Shown here in pieces: positions 8,731 through 18,197 of a DNA stretch of 64,000 nt. The position numbers and the translations under genes are program-made. Each line of letters starts with the position of its first letter. The stretch's first letter is position 1. The DNA is from Nonomuraea wenchangensis (GTDB taxonomy: Bacteria > Actinomycetota > Actinomycetes > Streptosporangiales > Streptosporangiaceae). The notes beneath the pieces were generated by a model. It saw only the letters and a list, made by a program, of their open reading frames with translations. It was not told where the DNA came from and searched no databases. The stretch lies in NCBI RefSeq assembly GCF_900111685.1, contig NZ_FOHX01000001.1, positions 558,001 through 622,000 of the forward strand, read 5' to 3'.

Positions 8731-10389
8731 TCAGTGCGTGAGGCTGCGGTCGTCGTCCCCACCGGAGCCGATGGCGGCGTGCTCGTCCTCGCCGTGGCCG
8801 TGGCCCTCGTCCAGCGGGATCTTCTCCCCGCCGTACGCACGGGACATCCGCGCCCGCAGCTTGCCGAGCGGTCCGCGCATGCCCTTCGGCGGGATGCCGG
8901 CGGCGTCCTCCCGCACCGGGTGCATCAGCACCGGCTGCTTGCCACGCATGTGGGCCTCGATGTCGTCCGCCGGCGGCGTGTGGACCTCGATGAACTCACC
9001 GTGCGGCAGGCGCTTGATGACACCCGACTCCACGCCGTGCGAGATGACCGCGGCGTCGGAACGCTGCAGGCCCAGGCAGACGCGGTAGGTGATCAGGTAG
9101 GCCAGCGCCGGGCCCACGAAGATCAGCACCCGGCCGATGTAGGTCGTCCAGTTGAGGCTGATGTGGAAGTTCGCCGCGATCTCGTCGTTCGCGCCGAGCA
9201 GCCACAGCAGGCCGTAGAACGTGATCCCCGACATGCCGATCGAGGTGCGGTGCGGGTTGTTGCGCGGGCGGTCGGCGACGTGGTGCTCGCGCCTGTCGCC
9301 GGTCACCCACTGTTCGAGGAACGGGTAGAGCGCGAGGCCCGTCATGACGATGCCGAGCGGTACCAGCGCCGGGATGATGACGCTCAGCGGCAGCGTGCCG
9401 GCGTGGGCGGTGCCGAAGAGGTTCCACTCCCATGGCGGCATGATGCGCAGGGAGCCCTCCAGGAAGCCCATGTACCAGTCGGGCTGCGATCCCGCCGAGA
9501 TGTCGGCCGGTGTGTAGGGGCCGAACAGCCAGATCGGGTTGATCTGCGCGACCGTCGCCAGACCCGCGATCACACCCAGCGTGAACAGGAAGTACGCGCC
9601 TGCCTTGGCCATGAAGGCCGGGTAGAACGGCGCGCCGACCACGTTGGTGTTGGTGCGGCTCTTGCCCGGCATCTGCGTGTGCTTCTGCACCCACATGAGC
9701 ACCATGTGGGCCGAGATCAGCGCCAGCAGGATGCCCGGGATGAGCAGGATGTGCAGCGAGTAGAAGCGCGGGATGATGTCCGTGCCCGGATATTCGCCGC
9801 CGAACAGGAAGAACGTGATGTACGTGCCGACCAGCGGCAGCGAGATCGCCACGCCCTCCGTGATGCGCAGACCGGCGCCGGACAGCAGGTCGTCGGGCAG
9901 CGAGTAGCCGGTCAGGCCCTCGACCAGGGCCAGCGACAGCAGCAGCACGCCGATCAGCCAGTTGATCTCACGCGGCTTGCGGTAGGCGCCCGTGAAGAAC
10001 ACCCGCAGCATGTGGACCGTCATGCCGGCCACGAAGAGCAGGGCCGCCCAGTGGTGCATCTGCCGCATGAGCAGTCCACCACGGACCTCGAAGCTGATCT
10101 CCAGCGCCGAGGCGTAGGCCTCCGACATCATGACGCCCTTGAGCGGCGCGTAGGGGCCGTTGTAGACGACCTCCGTCATGCTGGGGTTGAACCACAGCGT
10201 CAGGAACGTGCCGGTCAGCAGCAGGATGACGAAGGAGTAGAGCGCGATCTCGCCCAGCAGGAACGACCAGTGGTCAGGGAAGATCTTGCGAAGGTTGCGC
10301 TTGAGGAAGTTGGCGCCGCCCAGCCGGTCGTCCAGCCAGGTCGACGGTCCCGCGACACCCTTCGGCACCGTGTTCAGTTCGCCGCTCAC
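8731..10389 (-). CDS. qcrB: Cytochrome bc1 complex cytochrome b subunit
   Basis: 552 residues, GTG start, overlapping the qcrA stop by 4 bases (GTGA). It is the membrane core of the menaquinol-cytochrome c reductase. Haem-ligand histidine pairs are visible as H112/H126 and H213/H228. The Qo-site motif appears as PDWY in GSQPDWYMG, the actinobacterial version of PEWY. About eight membrane helices are followed by a long hydrophilic C-terminal tail typical of Actinobacteria. It is the last gene of ctaE-qcrCAB and works in the bcc-aa3 supercomplex with the other qcr and cta products in this window. In mycobacteria this subunit is the target of Q203-type inhibitors (family knowledge). Confidence 0.97.
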   Translation of the reverse strand: MSGELNTVPKGVAGPSTWLDDRLGGANFLKRNLRKIFPDHWSFLLGEIALYSFVILLLTGTFLTLWFNPSMTEVVYNGPYAPLKGVMMSEAYASALEISFEVRGGLLMRQMHHWAALLFVAGMTVHMLRVFFTGAYRKPREINWLIGVLLLSLALVEGLTGYSLPDDLLSGAGLRITEGVAISLPLVGTYITFFLFGGEYPGTDIIPRFYSLHILLIPGILLALISAHMVLMWVQKHTQMPGKSRTNTNVVGAPFYPAFMAKAGAYFLFTLGVIAGLATVAQINPIWLFGPYTPADISAGSQPDWYMGFLEGSLRIMPPWEWNLFGTAHAGTLPLSVIIPALVPLGIVMTGLALYPFLEQWVTGDRREHHVADRPRNNPHRTSIGMSGITFYGLLWLLGANDEIAANFHISLNWTTYIGRVLIFVGPALAYLITYRVCLGLQRSDAAVISHGVESGVIKRLPHGEFIEVHTPPADDIEAHMRGKQPVLMHPVREDAAGIPPKGMRGPLGKLRARMSRAYGGEKIPLDEGHGHGEDEHAAIGSGGDDDRSLTH

Positions 10390-11501
10390 GCCTGGCCTCC
10401 CTTCATTCTGGCCTCGGCCTCGGCGTCGCCGCGTTCCCAGTAGCTCGGGCCGACCGGCACGTCGAAGTCACCCTTGGCGATCAGGTAGCCCTGGTCGTCC
10501 ACGGTGATCGGCAGCTGCGGCAGCGGCCGCGCGGCCGGGCCGAAGATGACCTTGGCGCCGTCGGCGGCGTCGAACGTCGACTGGTGGCACGGGCAGAGGA
10601 TGTGATGCGTGTTCTGCTCGTAGAGCGCTGCCGGGCAGCCCACGTGCGTGCAGATCTTGGAGTAGGCCACGATGCCGTCGTGGATCCAGTTCTGGTTGAC
10701 CCCGCCCTTGATCTCCTCGGGACGGAACTTGATCAGGATCAGCGTGGCCTTGGCCAGGGCGTTGAGGTCGTGCTCGTAGCCCTCGGGGACGACCGACAGG
10801 ATGCCGCCGGGCGAGTTGAAGTCGGCGGCCCTGATGGGCTGGCCGGTGCCCTCGACGACGAGCCTGAGCGGCTTGCCCTCCTTGGTCTTCTCGCCCCAGA
10901 CCGTGTGGCGCAGCAGCTTGTTGAACTTCGCGCCCGGCATGTTGCTGTTGTCCAGGTCGCGCAGCAGCACCAGCGGCACCAGGCCCAGCGGGGCCGCGGC
11001 CAGCAGCAGGGTGCGGCGCAGCAGCTTGCGCTTGACGAAGCCGCTCTCGTTGGCGCCCTGCACGAAGGTGTCGGCGACGACCTCGCGGTCGGGCTCGTCG
11101 GAGGCCATCTCGTGGCGCTCCTGGATGAGCGAGTACTTGGGCATGATCATCCGGACCCAGACGACGATGCCGATGGCCAGGCCCAGGACGGCGACGGTGA
11201 GCGAGCCGCCCAGCGCCAGGTTGGAGACCCCCGTCGAATCGGGCGTGCCCACCTGGAACACCACGTAGGAGATGATGAACGCGATGGCCGCGAGGAAGGT
11301 GATCGTGAAGCAGAGCGCCACGATCTTCTCCGCCTTGCGGGCCTTCGCCTCGTCCTGCAGCGTCACGCCGGGGACGTCCTGGCCGGCGGCCTCGGCCGCC
11401 TCCGCCTGGCCGAGCATCGGGGTGCCCGGTGCGGGAGTGCCGATCACGCGCTTGGGGACGCGCTCGTCCGGCTGCTCGATCTCGTGCTCGTTGTCAGTCA
11501 T
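10386..11501 (-). CDS. qcrA: Cytochrome bc1 complex Rieske iron-sulfur subunit
   Basis: 371 residues from the ATG at 11501, which overlaps the qcrC stop as ATGA; a longer frame exists upstream but only inside qcrC. Three helices near 60-84, 97-117 and 163-181 give the three-helix anchor specific to actinobacterial Rieske proteins. The [2Fe-2S] ligands are C284 and H286 (CTHVGC) and C303 with H306 (CPCHQS); C289 and C305 form the expected disulfide. It carries electrons from menaquinol at QcrB to the QcrC cytochrome. The N-terminal 55 residues are acidic and cytoplasmic. Confidence 0.97.
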   Translation of the reverse strand: MTDNEHEIEQPDERVPKRVIGTPAPGTPMLGQAEAAEAAGQDVPGVTLQDEAKARKAEKIVALCFTITFLAAIAFIISYVVFQVGTPDSTGVSNLALGGSLTVAVLGLAIGIVVWVRMIMPKYSLIQERHEMASDEPDREVVADTFVQGANESGFVKRKLLRRTLLLAAAPLGLVPLVLLRDLDNSNMPGAKFNKLLRHTVWGEKTKEGKPLRLVVEGTGQPIRAADFNSPGGILSVVPEGYEHDLNALAKATLILIKFRPEEIKGGVNQNWIHDGIVAYSKICTHVGCPAALYEQNTHHILCPCHQSTFDAADGAKVIFGPAARPLPQLPITVDDQGYLIAKGDFDVPVGPSYWERGDAEAEARMKGGQA

Positions 11502-12307
11502 GACTTCTGTCGCTTCTTCGCGGTGATCCAGATGGCGGCGAGTACGAGGGCGACCATGCCCACGACCCACGCGACGATGCCTTCGGTCACGGGGCCGATG
11601 CGCCCGAGACCGAAGCCTCCCGGGTCCTTCTGCTCACGGACCTGGACGATGTAGGCGATCATGTCACGCTTTTCCTGCGGCGTGATCGTCGTGTCGTTGA
11701 AGACGGGCATCGCCTGGGGGCCGGTGACCATCGCCTCGTAGATCTGCGTCGGGGACGACGCGTTGAGGTTGGGGGCGTACTTGCCCTGCGTCAGCGCGCC
11801 GCCCGAACCCGCCCAGTTGTGGCACTGGATGCAGTTGGCGCGGAACAGCTCGCCACCGCGGCCGGCGTCACCGAGCTTGGGGTCGACCTGCTCGGCGCCG
11901 GGCACCTGCGGGCCACCGCCGAGCGACTGCACGTACGCCGAGACCTGACGGATGGCGTTCTCGTCGACCCAGCGCGCCAGGGGCTTGCGCGGGGCCTGGG
12001 GGCCGGGGTTGGCCGCGGGCATGCGGCCGGTGCTCATCTGGAAGTCGACCGCCGCGGCGCCGACGCCGACGATCGAGGGGGCGGTGTTGGTGCCCTCCGC
12101 GTTGAGCCCGTGGCAGCTCGCGCAATGCGCGACGAACAGGCTCTTGCCCTCTGCCACGTCGTCGACCTTGCCTGCCGCCATCGCCGCGTCGGCAGGCTTA
12201 CCCGCCTGGACAAAGGCGGCGTATACCATCCCGACCAGCGCCAACGCCAAAATCAGGACGGCGTATCTCGCGAGGGGATGCCGCCGCCAAGCGGTGATCC
12301 TAATCAC
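11498..12307 (-). CDS. qcrC: Cytochrome bc1 complex dihaem cytochrome c subunit
   Basis: 269 residues. An N-terminal signal anchor lies at about 14-33. Two CXXCH haem-binding sites are present, C62-A-S-C65-H66 and C159-I-Q-C162-H163. A C-terminal membrane helix lies at about 241-261. The dihaem c1 replaces both cytochrome c1 and a soluble cytochrome c, passing electrons directly to the CuA centre of CtaC. It sits 14 bases after ctaE and overlaps qcrA by 4 bases, so the four genes form one operon. Confidence 0.97.
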   Translation of the reverse strand: MIRITAWRRHPLARYAVLILALALVGMVYAAFVQAGKPADAAMAAGKVDDVAEGKSLFVAHCASCHGLNAEGTNTAPSIVGVGAAAVDFQMSTGRMPAANPGPQAPRKPLARWVDENAIRQVSAYVQSLGGGPQVPGAEQVDPKLGDAGRGGELFRANCIQCHNWAGSGGALTQGKYAPNLNASSPTQIYEAMVTGPQAMPVFNDTTITPQEKRDMIAYIVQVREQKDPGGFGLGRIGPVTEGIVAWVVGMVALVLAAIWITAKKRQKS

Positions 12308-12321
12308 TGAGATCCCGTTCC

Positions 12322-12975
12322 TTACCGAATGATGTAGATGGTCGCGAAAAGACCAATCCAGACGACGTCGACGAAGTGCCAGTAGTAGGACACGACGATC
12401 GCGCTGGTGGCCTGCTCATGCGTGAAGCGCTTCGCGGCGTACGTGCGTCCCAGCATGAACAGGAACGCGATCAGGCCACCGGTCACGTGCAGGCCGTGGA
12501 AGCCCGTCGTCAGGTAGAACACCGAGGTGTAGGCGTTAGCGGACAGGGTCGCGCCGTCTGACGCCAGCTCCATGTACTCGTACAGCTGCCCGGCGATGAA
12601 GACCGAGCCCATCAGGAAGCTGACGAAGTACCAGAAACGGAGCTTGCCGACCTGCCCCTTCTCCGCGGCCCACACGCCGAGCTGGCACGTCACACTCGAC
12701 AGCACCAGGATCGTCGTGTTGACCGTCGCGAACGGGATGTTCAGGTGAGCACCTTCGGCGGCGATCGCGCCTGCGGGCAGGAGCGAAGGACCCCATTCGA
12801 GGTGCTTGCCGATGCTCACGGACCGGATGGTGAAGTACATCGCGAACAGCGCCGCGAAGAACATGAGCTCAGAGGACAGCCAGACGATCGTCCCGACGCT
12901 GACCAGGTTGGGTCTGCGGAACGGTTGTGCTGTCGTCGTCGAAGTTATTGCGGATGCTGTCGCCACGGGCAGCAT
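12322..12975 (-). CDS. ctaE: Cytochrome c oxidase subunit III
   Basis: 217 residues from the ATG at 12975 (start [10 protein letters not shown]), chosen because the rest of the upstream open frame is not membrane-like and covers the divergent promoter region. Five hydrophobic helices are visible, with the family's conserved [17 protein letters not shown] near 32-48 and the C-terminal [11 protein letters not shown]. It is a non-catalytic core subunit of the aa3 oxidase that stabilises subunit I. It is the first gene of ctaE-qcrCAB, while the catalytic subunits are encoded about 3.5-6 kb further on. Confidence 0.95.
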   Translation of the reverse strand: MLPVATASAITSTTTAQPFRRPNLVSVGTIVWLSSELMFFAALFAMYFTIRSVSIGKHLEWGPSLLPAGAIAAEGAHLNIPFATVNTTILVLSSVTCQLGVWAAEKGQVGKLRFWYFVSFLMGSVFIAGQLYEYMELASDGATLSANAYTSVFYLTTGFHGLHVTGGLIAFLFMLGRTYAAKRFTHEQATSAIVVSYYWHFVDVVWIGLFATIYIIR

Positions 12976-13183
12976 TATTGCGGCTCCATCAGTCGGTCCG
13001 GCGCACGACCCCCCGTTAGCAGGTACAAACCGGCCATCAACCTGGGATAATTGCCGCAAAACGCCCCTCTGGGGCGGCGGCCTGGGTCTGCACGCCGGAG
13101 CACCGGTACGATCCAGGGTGACCATACCGCTACGACCGATAGTGAGCGCGACAGTGACGTCATCAGGCAGCACCGACGACACG

Positions 13184-13582
13184 ATGAGGGTCCTCGTCTA
13201 CAGCGACGACGCCGCCACGAGGGCTGAGGTGATCCAGGCCATCGGCAGGCGGCCCGCGGCGGACGTCCCCCTGGTCGAGATCGTGGAGTGCGCCACCGAG
13301 CCGAAGGTCCACCAGTGGCTGGGGTCCGGGCAGATCGACGTGGCCGTCCTCGACGGCGAGACCCAGCCCGCCGGCGGCATGGGCGTCTCCCGCCAGGCCA
13401 AGGACGAGGTCTACGACTGCCCGCCGATCTGCCTGCTCATCGCCCGCCGCGACGACCGCTGGCTGGCCGAGTGGTCCAAGGCCGACGCCGTCGTCCCCCA
13501 GCCCCTGGAGCCCATGGTGCTGGCCGACGCGGTGGCCGACCTCATGCGCCGTCGCAATTCCACCCGACTCAACGCTAAGTAG
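13184..13582 (+). CDS. Atypical receiver-domain (response-regulator-like) protein
   Basis: 132 residues, a single CheY-like fold with no output domain. The acidic pair D8/D9 (YSDD) and the phosphoacceptor-position aspartate D57 (VAVLDGE) are present. The invariant lysine near the end is missing (VVPQPLEP, with Q106 at the expected site), and the switch Thr/Ser is replaced (LLIARRD). It may therefore be a pseudo-receiver that works by protein interaction. An in-frame GTG at 13154 is an alternative start, adding 10 residues. It sits just before trpD, separated by 6 bases, and divergent from ctaE. The partner kinase and target are unknown. Confidence 0.75.
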   Translation: MRVLVYSDDAATRAEVIQAIGRRPAADVPLVEIVECATEPKVHQWLGSGQIDVAVLDGETQPAGGMGVSRQAKDEVYDCPPICLLIARRDDRWLAEWSKADAVVPQPLEPMVLADAVADLMRRRNSTRLNAK

Positions 13583-13588
13583 GTGCCC

Positions 13589-14626
13589 ATGGACTCCCGG
13601 ACGACCTGGCCCGCCCTGCTGTCGGCTCTCCTCGCCGGAGAGCACCTCACCTCGGACGAGACGGCCTGGGCGATGCGGGAGATCATGTCCGGCACCGCGA
13701 CGCCCTCGCAGATCGCGGGGTTCGTGACCGCCCTGCGCGCCAAGGGCGAGTCGGTGTCGGAGGTGGTGGGCCTGGCCCGCACCATGCTGGAGTTCGCCAC
13801 GCCGCTGCGGGTCGAGGGGCCCGTGGTCGACATCGTCGGCACCGGCGGCGACCGCGCCCACACCGTCAACGTCTCGACGATGGCCGCCATCGTGACCGCG
13901 GCGGCCGGCGCCCGCGTGGTCAAGCACGGCAACCGGGCCGCCTCCTCCTCGTGCGGGGCCGCCGACGTCCTGGAGCATCTGGGCATCCGCCTGGACCTCA
14001 CGCCCGAGCAGACGGCGCGGGTGGCCCGCGAGGCGGGCATCGCGTTCTGCTTCGCCCCGGTCTACCACCCCGCGCTGCGCTTCGCCGGTCCCACCCGCAA
14101 GGAGATCGGCATCCCGACGATCTTCAACTTCCTCGGCCCGCTCACCAACCCGGCCCGGCCCACCGCCCAGGCCATCGGCGTCTACGACGCCCGCATGGTG
14201 CCCGTGCTGGCCGGGGTGTTCGCCGAGCGCGGCGTCAGCGCCCTGGTCTTCCGCGGCGACGACGGCCTCGACGAGCTGACCATCGCCGGCACCTCCACCG
14301 TCTGGGTGGTCAAGGACGGCGCGGCCACGCAGACCATGTTCGACCCGCGGGTCCTCGGCATCCCCCGCGCCGACGTGGGCGCGCTGCGCGGCGGCGACGT
14401 GGCCTTCAACGCCCAGGCCGTGCACGACGTGCTGAGCGGCGAGAGCGGCCCGGTGCGCGACGCGGTGCTGCTCAACGCCGCCGCGGCCCTGGTGGCCCAC
14501 GAGGGGCCCGGGGACGACCTGGACACGTCCATGAGGGCCGGCTACGACCGCGCGGCCCAGGCGGTGGACTCAGGGGCCGCCAAGGCCGTCCTGGAGCGCT
14601 GGGTGGAGGTCAGCGGCTCCTGCTGA
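13589..14626 (+). CDS. trpD: Anthranilate phosphoribosyltransferase
   Basis: 345 residues. It transfers phosphoribose from PRPP to anthranilate, the second step of tryptophan synthesis. Signature motifs are GTGGD at 84-88, NVST at 94-97, KHGN at 112-115, [13 protein letters not shown] and the metal site DGLDE. The ATG at 13589 is preferred over GTG at 13583 because AAGTAGG lies 5 bases before the ATG. No other trp gene is nearby; as in Streptomyces, trpD stands apart from the main trp genes beside the respiratory cluster. It is probably co-transcribed with the receiver-like gene just upstream. Confidence 0.96.
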   Translation: MDSRTTWPALLSALLAGEHLTSDETAWAMREIMSGTATPSQIAGFVTALRAKGESVSEVVGLARTMLEFATPLRVEGPVVDIVGTGGDRAHTVNVSTMAAIVTAAAGARVVKHGNRAASSSCGAADVLEHLGIRLDLTPEQTARVAREAGIAFCFAPVYHPALRFAGPTRKEIGIPTIFNFLGPLTNPARPTAQAIGVYDARMVPVLAGVFAERGVSALVFRGDDGLDELTIAGTSTVWVVKDGAATQTMFDPRVLGIPRADVGALRGGDVAFNAQAVHDVLSGESGPVRDAVLLNAAAALVAHEGPGDDLDTSMRAGYDRAAQAVDSGAAKAVLERWVEVSGSC

Positions 14627-14642
14627 GCCCTCCCCACGGCGA

Positions 14643-14677
14643 AGGCGCGCCCCCACGAGGGAGGACGCGCCTTTTTC
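14643..14677 (+). terminator. Rho-independent terminator after trpD
   Basis: Arms AGGCGCG (14643-14649) and CGCGCCT (14666-14672) with a 16-base loop are followed directly by TTTTT. It begins 17 bases after the trpD stop, between convergent genes. Confidence 0.75.
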
Positions 14678-14727
14678 GTGCGCTTTCTCGTGCCCTTTCG
14701 TACCCCTTCGTGCCTTTTTTCGTGCTC
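14672..14727. repeat. Degenerate CGTGCC-pyrimidine repeat tract
   Basis: Five imperfect copies of a unit close to TTTCGTGCC follow one another, separated by T- and C-rich runs, between the trpD terminator and the L,D-transpeptidase stop. Minus-strand transcripts would carry an A/G-rich tail here. It may be a slipped-strand expansion of the terminator U-tract. Confidence 0.45.
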
Positions 14728-15934
14728 AGAACGTTATGGTGGGGCCCGCCTTGAGCGTGCTCCACTTCAGCCACTCGTGCCACTTCTCCTGCCAGTGGCC
14801 CCAGCCGTTCGTCGGCTCCAGCTTGCGCGGGCTGCCGGTGATGATGATGGGATCGCCGATCAGGGTGTTCTTGATGAACCAGGCGGCGTTCTCCGGGCTG
14901 ACGTTCACGCAGCCGTGGCTGACGTTGGAGTTGCCCTGGGAGCCGACCGACCAGGGGGCGCTGTGGACGTACTCGCCGCTGTTGGAGATGCGTACGGTGT
15001 TGTAGACGGTGAGCTGGTAGTAGCCGGACTGGCCGGGGCCGATGCCCGGCGAGGTCATGACGGTGACCGGCTCGCGGGACATCGCGAGGTGGATGCCCGA
15101 GGTGGTGTAGTACTTCCAGCTTCCGCCCTGGCCGGCGCTCATCGGCATGGCGCGGATGCGCTTGCCGTCGCGGCGCACGTAGAGCACGTGCTCGTCGGTG
15201 CTGCCCTTGGTGATCTGCGAGCGGCCGATCTTGAAGTCGAGCTTCACGTCGCGCTTGCCGTACAGGCCGGGGGCGCCCTGGACGCCGGCCAGCTTGGCCT
15301 CCAGTCGCACCTTCGTGTGGGCCGGCCAGTACTCCTGGGGCCGGAAGTCCACGTGCGAGGAGTCGAACCAGTGCCAGGCGCCCTCGACCGGCTTGCTGCT
15401 GCGTACGACGAGGTTGCGCTCGATCGCGACGCGGTCGGTGACCGGCTTGTCGAAGGTGATCATGATGGGCATGCCGACGCCGACCGTCAGGCCCGTGTCG
15501 TCCTTGTTCGGGGTGATGGTGGCGATGTCGAACGTGCCCTTGCCCTTCACGGTCGTGAACGTGCTGGTGGCCTCGCTCCGCTTGCCCGACGGGTCCACCG
15601 AGACGGCGGTGACCGTGTAGGCGGTGCCTGGACGGGCGGTGGCGGTGCTGCGCCAGCGGGTGCCGTCCGAGCTGAGCACGCCCGGCAGTTTGCCCGCCTT
15701 GCCGCCGTCCACGCGGACGCCGGTCAGCTTCCCGCCGGTGGCCGAGACGACGACGGTCTGGTCGGTCGGCACGTTCGCGCTCTTGTCGCGCGGCGAGAAC
15801 GCCACCGAGGCCGTACGAGCCCCGCCGGCCATGGCGGTCGTGTCCTTCTCGCCGCCGCCCGCCGAACACGCCGAGCAGGCCGCCAGCAGGGCCACGGCCA
15901 GCAGGCCGGCCGTTCCATACGCTCCTCGCTCCAC
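14726..15934 (-). CDS. L,D-transpeptidase lipoprotein (YkuD domain)
   Basis: 402 residues from GTG at 15934, chosen because it places a lipoprotein signal at the N-terminus: hydrophobic core, then lipobox LAAC with C20. Ig-like regions follow (about 40-230), then a YkuD catalytic domain at about 235-370 with the active-site motif S339-H-G-C342-V-N. The architecture matches actinobacterial Ldt enzymes that form 3-3 peptidoglycan crosslinks outside the membrane. A Trp-rich tail (WGHWQEKWHEWLKW) follows the catalytic domain, as in mycobacterial LdtMt2. It is a single gene separated from ctaF by a strong terminator. Confidence 0.93.
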   Translation of the reverse strand: MERGAYGTAGLLAVALLAACSACSAGGGEKDTTAMAGGARTASVAFSPRDKSANVPTDQTVVVSATGGKLTGVRVDGGKAGKLPGVLSSDGTRWRSTATARPGTAYTVTAVSVDPSGKRSEATSTFTTVKGKGTFDIATITPNKDDTGLTVGVGMPIMITFDKPVTDRVAIERNLVVRSSKPVEGAWHWFDSSHVDFRPQEYWPAHTKVRLEAKLAGVQGAPGLYGKRDVKLDFKIGRSQITKGSTDEHVLYVRRDGKRIRAMPMSAGQGGSWKYYTTSGIHLAMSREPVTVMTSPGIGPGQSGYYQLTVYNTVRISNSGEYVHSAPWSVGSQGNSNVSHGCVNVSPENAAWFIKNTLIGDPIIITGSPRKLEPTNGWGHWQEKWHEWLKWSTLKAGPTITF

Positions 15935-16027
15935 GAGTGACTCCCTCGCTGCAGGTCGGTCCGCTTCTGCCTCCTTTATTACCCTGAGTGACTGAATAGG
16001 CGCATCCGGACACTGGTAAAGAACGCC

Positions 16028-16069
16028 GAAAAAGCGGACGCCATCCCCTAAGTGGGGAAGGCGCCCGCT
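16028..16069 (-). terminator. Rho-independent terminator of ctaCDF
   Basis: Read on the minus strand, arms AGCGGGCGCC and GGCGTCCGCT (one mismatch) with an inner TCCCC/GGGGA extension are followed by TTTTT. It starts 18 bases after the ctaF stop. Confidence 0.8.
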
Positions 16070-16086
16070 CCGTGGCCGGGCACCGC

Positions 16087-16500
16087 TCAGTGCGAGAAGT
16101 TGCCCCGGTAGTACTGGAAGACGAACCCGATCATGGCCATGATGACCAGGAAGAGCCCGATCAGGAACATCCAGAAGCCGATCACGAACCCGGCGAAGGC
16201 GAAGGCCGCCGCCAGGCACAGGAACAGCGGCCACCAGCTGCTCGGGCTGAAGAAGCCGATCTCGCCCGCGCCGTCGCTGATGTCGGCCTGCTTGTTGTCC
16301 TCCGGCTGCGGACCGATGCGCCGCGAGGTGAACATCAGGTAGTAGCCGACCATGAACGCGAAGCCGACCGAGATGGCCATGGCGGTGGTGCCGACCGGCT
16401 CACCCACGCCCGTCGCCGCCTTGGTCCAGAACCAGTAGGCGACGTCGACGCCGGCGAAGAACAGCCCGCACAGCAGGAACAGCCAACCCTGGACCTTCAT
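16087..16500 (-). CDS. ctaF: Cytochrome c oxidase subunit IV (actinobacterial type)
   Basis: 137 residues, almost entirely hydrophobic, with four membrane helices (about 4-25, 38-58, 88-108 and 110-130). It matches the actinobacterial CtaF/subunit IV found after ctaD. The start begins within the ctaD stop (TGATG), so translation is coupled. It is a small structural subunit of the aa3 oxidase with no redox cofactor ligands. It is the last gene of the ctaC-ctaD-ctaF operon, and a terminator follows. Confidence 0.92.
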   Translation of the reverse strand: MKVQGWLFLLCGLFFAGVDVAYWFWTKAATGVGEPVGTTAMAISVGFAFMVGYYLMFTSRRIGPQPEDNKQADISDGAGEIGFFSPSSWWPLFLCLAAAFAFAGFVIGFWMFLIGLFLVIMAMIGFVFQYYRGNFSH

Positions 16501-18197
16501 CAGGCCTCGACCTCCCCGGCCGGCTTGTCAGCCTTGGCGCTCTTGTGCGACGAGTCTGCGGACGTGTGCGGGAAACGCAGGTCGAACGCGGGACGCTCGG
16601 ACCGGATGGGCGGCAGCGAGGTGAAGTTGTGCCGCGGCGGCGGGCAGGACGTGGCCCACTCCAGCGAGCCGCCGTAGCCCCACGGGTCGTCCACGGTGAC
16701 CTTGGGCGCGCTGCGCCAGGTCTTCCACACGTTGTACAGGAACGGCAGCGTGGACAGGCCGAGGACGAACGCGCCCACCGACGAGATCATGTTGAGGTCG
16801 GTGAACTTGTCGGCCGCGCTGTAGTCGGCGTAGCGGCGCGGGAAGCCCACCACGCCGAGCCAGTGCTGCACCAGGAACGTGGTGTGGAAGCCGATGAACA
16901 GCAGCCAGAAGTGCAGCTTGCCCAGCTTGTCGTTGAGCATCCTGCCGGTGAACTTGGGCCACCAGAAGTAGAAGCCCGCGAACATGGCGAACACGACGGT
17001 GCCGAAGACCACGTAGTGGAAGTGGGCGACGACGAAGTAGGTGTCGCTGATGTGGAAGTCGAGCGGCGGCGAGGCCAGGATGACGCCCGTCAGGCCGCCC
17101 AGGAGGAACGTGATCAGGAAGCCGACCGAGAACAGCATCGGCGACTCGAAGCTCAGGTGCCCCCGCCACATCGTGCCGATCCAGTTGAAGAACTTCACGC
17201 CCGTCGGCACCGCGATGAGGAACGTCATGAACGAGAAGAACGGCAACAGGACCTGACCGGTCGGGAACATGTGGTGCGCCCAGACCGTGATGGACAGACC
17301 CGCGATCGCGATGGTCGCGGCCACGAGGCTGATGTAACCGAAGATCGGCTTACGGCTGAAGACCGGCAGGATCTCGGTGACGATGCCGAAGAACGGCAGC
17401 GCGATGATGTAGACCTCGGGATGCCCGAAGAACCAGAACAGGTGCTGCCACAGCAACGCTCCGCCGTTGTCGGAGTCGAAGATGTGCGTGCCGAGCTTGC
17501 GGTCGGCCTCCAGCGCGAGCAGCGCGGCGGCCAGCACCGGGAAGGCCATCAGCACGAGCATGCTGGTGAGCAGGATGTTCCAGGTGAAGATCGGCATCCG
17601 GAACATCGTCATGCCGGGAGCGCGCATGCAGATGATCGTGGTGATGAAGTTGACCGCGCCGAGGATCGTGCCGAGACCGGACAGCGCGAGGCCCATGAGC
17701 CACAGGTCGCCGCCGATGCCGGGCGAGTTGATCGCGTTGGACAGCGGGGTGTAGGCGAACCAGCCGAAGGAGGCCGCGCCGCCCGGGGTGAAGAAGCCGG
17801 AGACCGCGATGATGCTGCCGAACAGGTAGAGCCAGTAGCTCACCATGTTGAGCCGCGGGAAGGCCACGTCGGGGGCGCCGATCTGCAGCGGCATGAGCTC
17901 GTTGGCGAAGCCCGCGAACAGCGGCGTCGCGAACATGAGCAGCATGATCGTGCCGTGCATGGTGAACAGCTGGTTGAACTGCTCGTTGCTGGTGAACTGC
18001 AGCCCCGGCTGGGCCAGCTCCGCCCGCATGATCAGCGCCATCACGCCGCCGATCAGGAAGAACACGAACGACGTGATGAGGTACATGTGTCCAATGATCT
18101 TGTGATCAGTGGACGACATCCACTTCGCGATGATCTGACCCTTGGTGACGGGCCGGATGACCGGTGTGCGGACCGGTGGATCTTGAATGGCGGTCAC
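16500..18197 (-). CDS. ctaD: Cytochrome c oxidase subunit I
   Basis: 565 residues from GTG at 18197, overlapping ctaC as GTGA. It is the catalytic subunit of the aa3 terminal oxidase with twelve helices. Cofactor residues visible: H81 (FTMHGTIM, haem a), the CuB ligand H259 with its crosslink partner Y263 (HPEVY), CuB ligands H308 and H309 (WAHHM), and H392 and H394 (AHFHYV; haem a3 and haem a). It reduces O2 to water and pumps protons, receiving electrons from CtaC. A longer upstream frame exists but lies within ctaC and is not family-like. Confidence 0.97.
   Translation of the reverse strand: MTAIQDPPVRTPVIRPVTKGQIIAKWMSSTDHKIIGHMYLITSFVFFLIGGVMALIMRAELAQPGLQFTSNEQFNQLFTMHGTIMLLMFATPLFAGFANELMPLQIGAPDVAFPRLNMVSYWLYLFGSIIAVSGFFTPGGAASFGWFAYTPLSNAINSPGIGGDLWLMGLALSGLGTILGAVNFITTIICMRAPGMTMFRMPIFTWNILLTSMLVLMAFPVLAAALLALEADRKLGTHIFDSDNGGALLWQHLFWFFGHPEVYIIALPFFGIVTEILPVFSRKPIFGYISLVAATIAIAGLSITVWAHHMFPTGQVLLPFFSFMTFLIAVPTGVKFFNWIGTMWRGHLSFESPMLFSVGFLITFLLGGLTGVILASPPLDFHISDTYFVVAHFHYVVFGTVVFAMFAGFYFWWPKFTGRMLNDKLGKLHFWLLFIGFHTTFLVQHWLGVVGFPRRYADYSAADKFTDLNMISSVGAFVLGLSTLPFLYNVWKTWRSAPKVTVDDPWGYGGSLEWATSCPPPRHNFTSLPPIRSERPAFDLRFPHTSADSSHKSAKADKPAGEVEA

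Noticed and set aside
12976-13182. Longer N-terminus for CtaE
   Set aside because: The extension is not membrane-like and would cover the divergent promoter region; ATG at 12975 gives family length.
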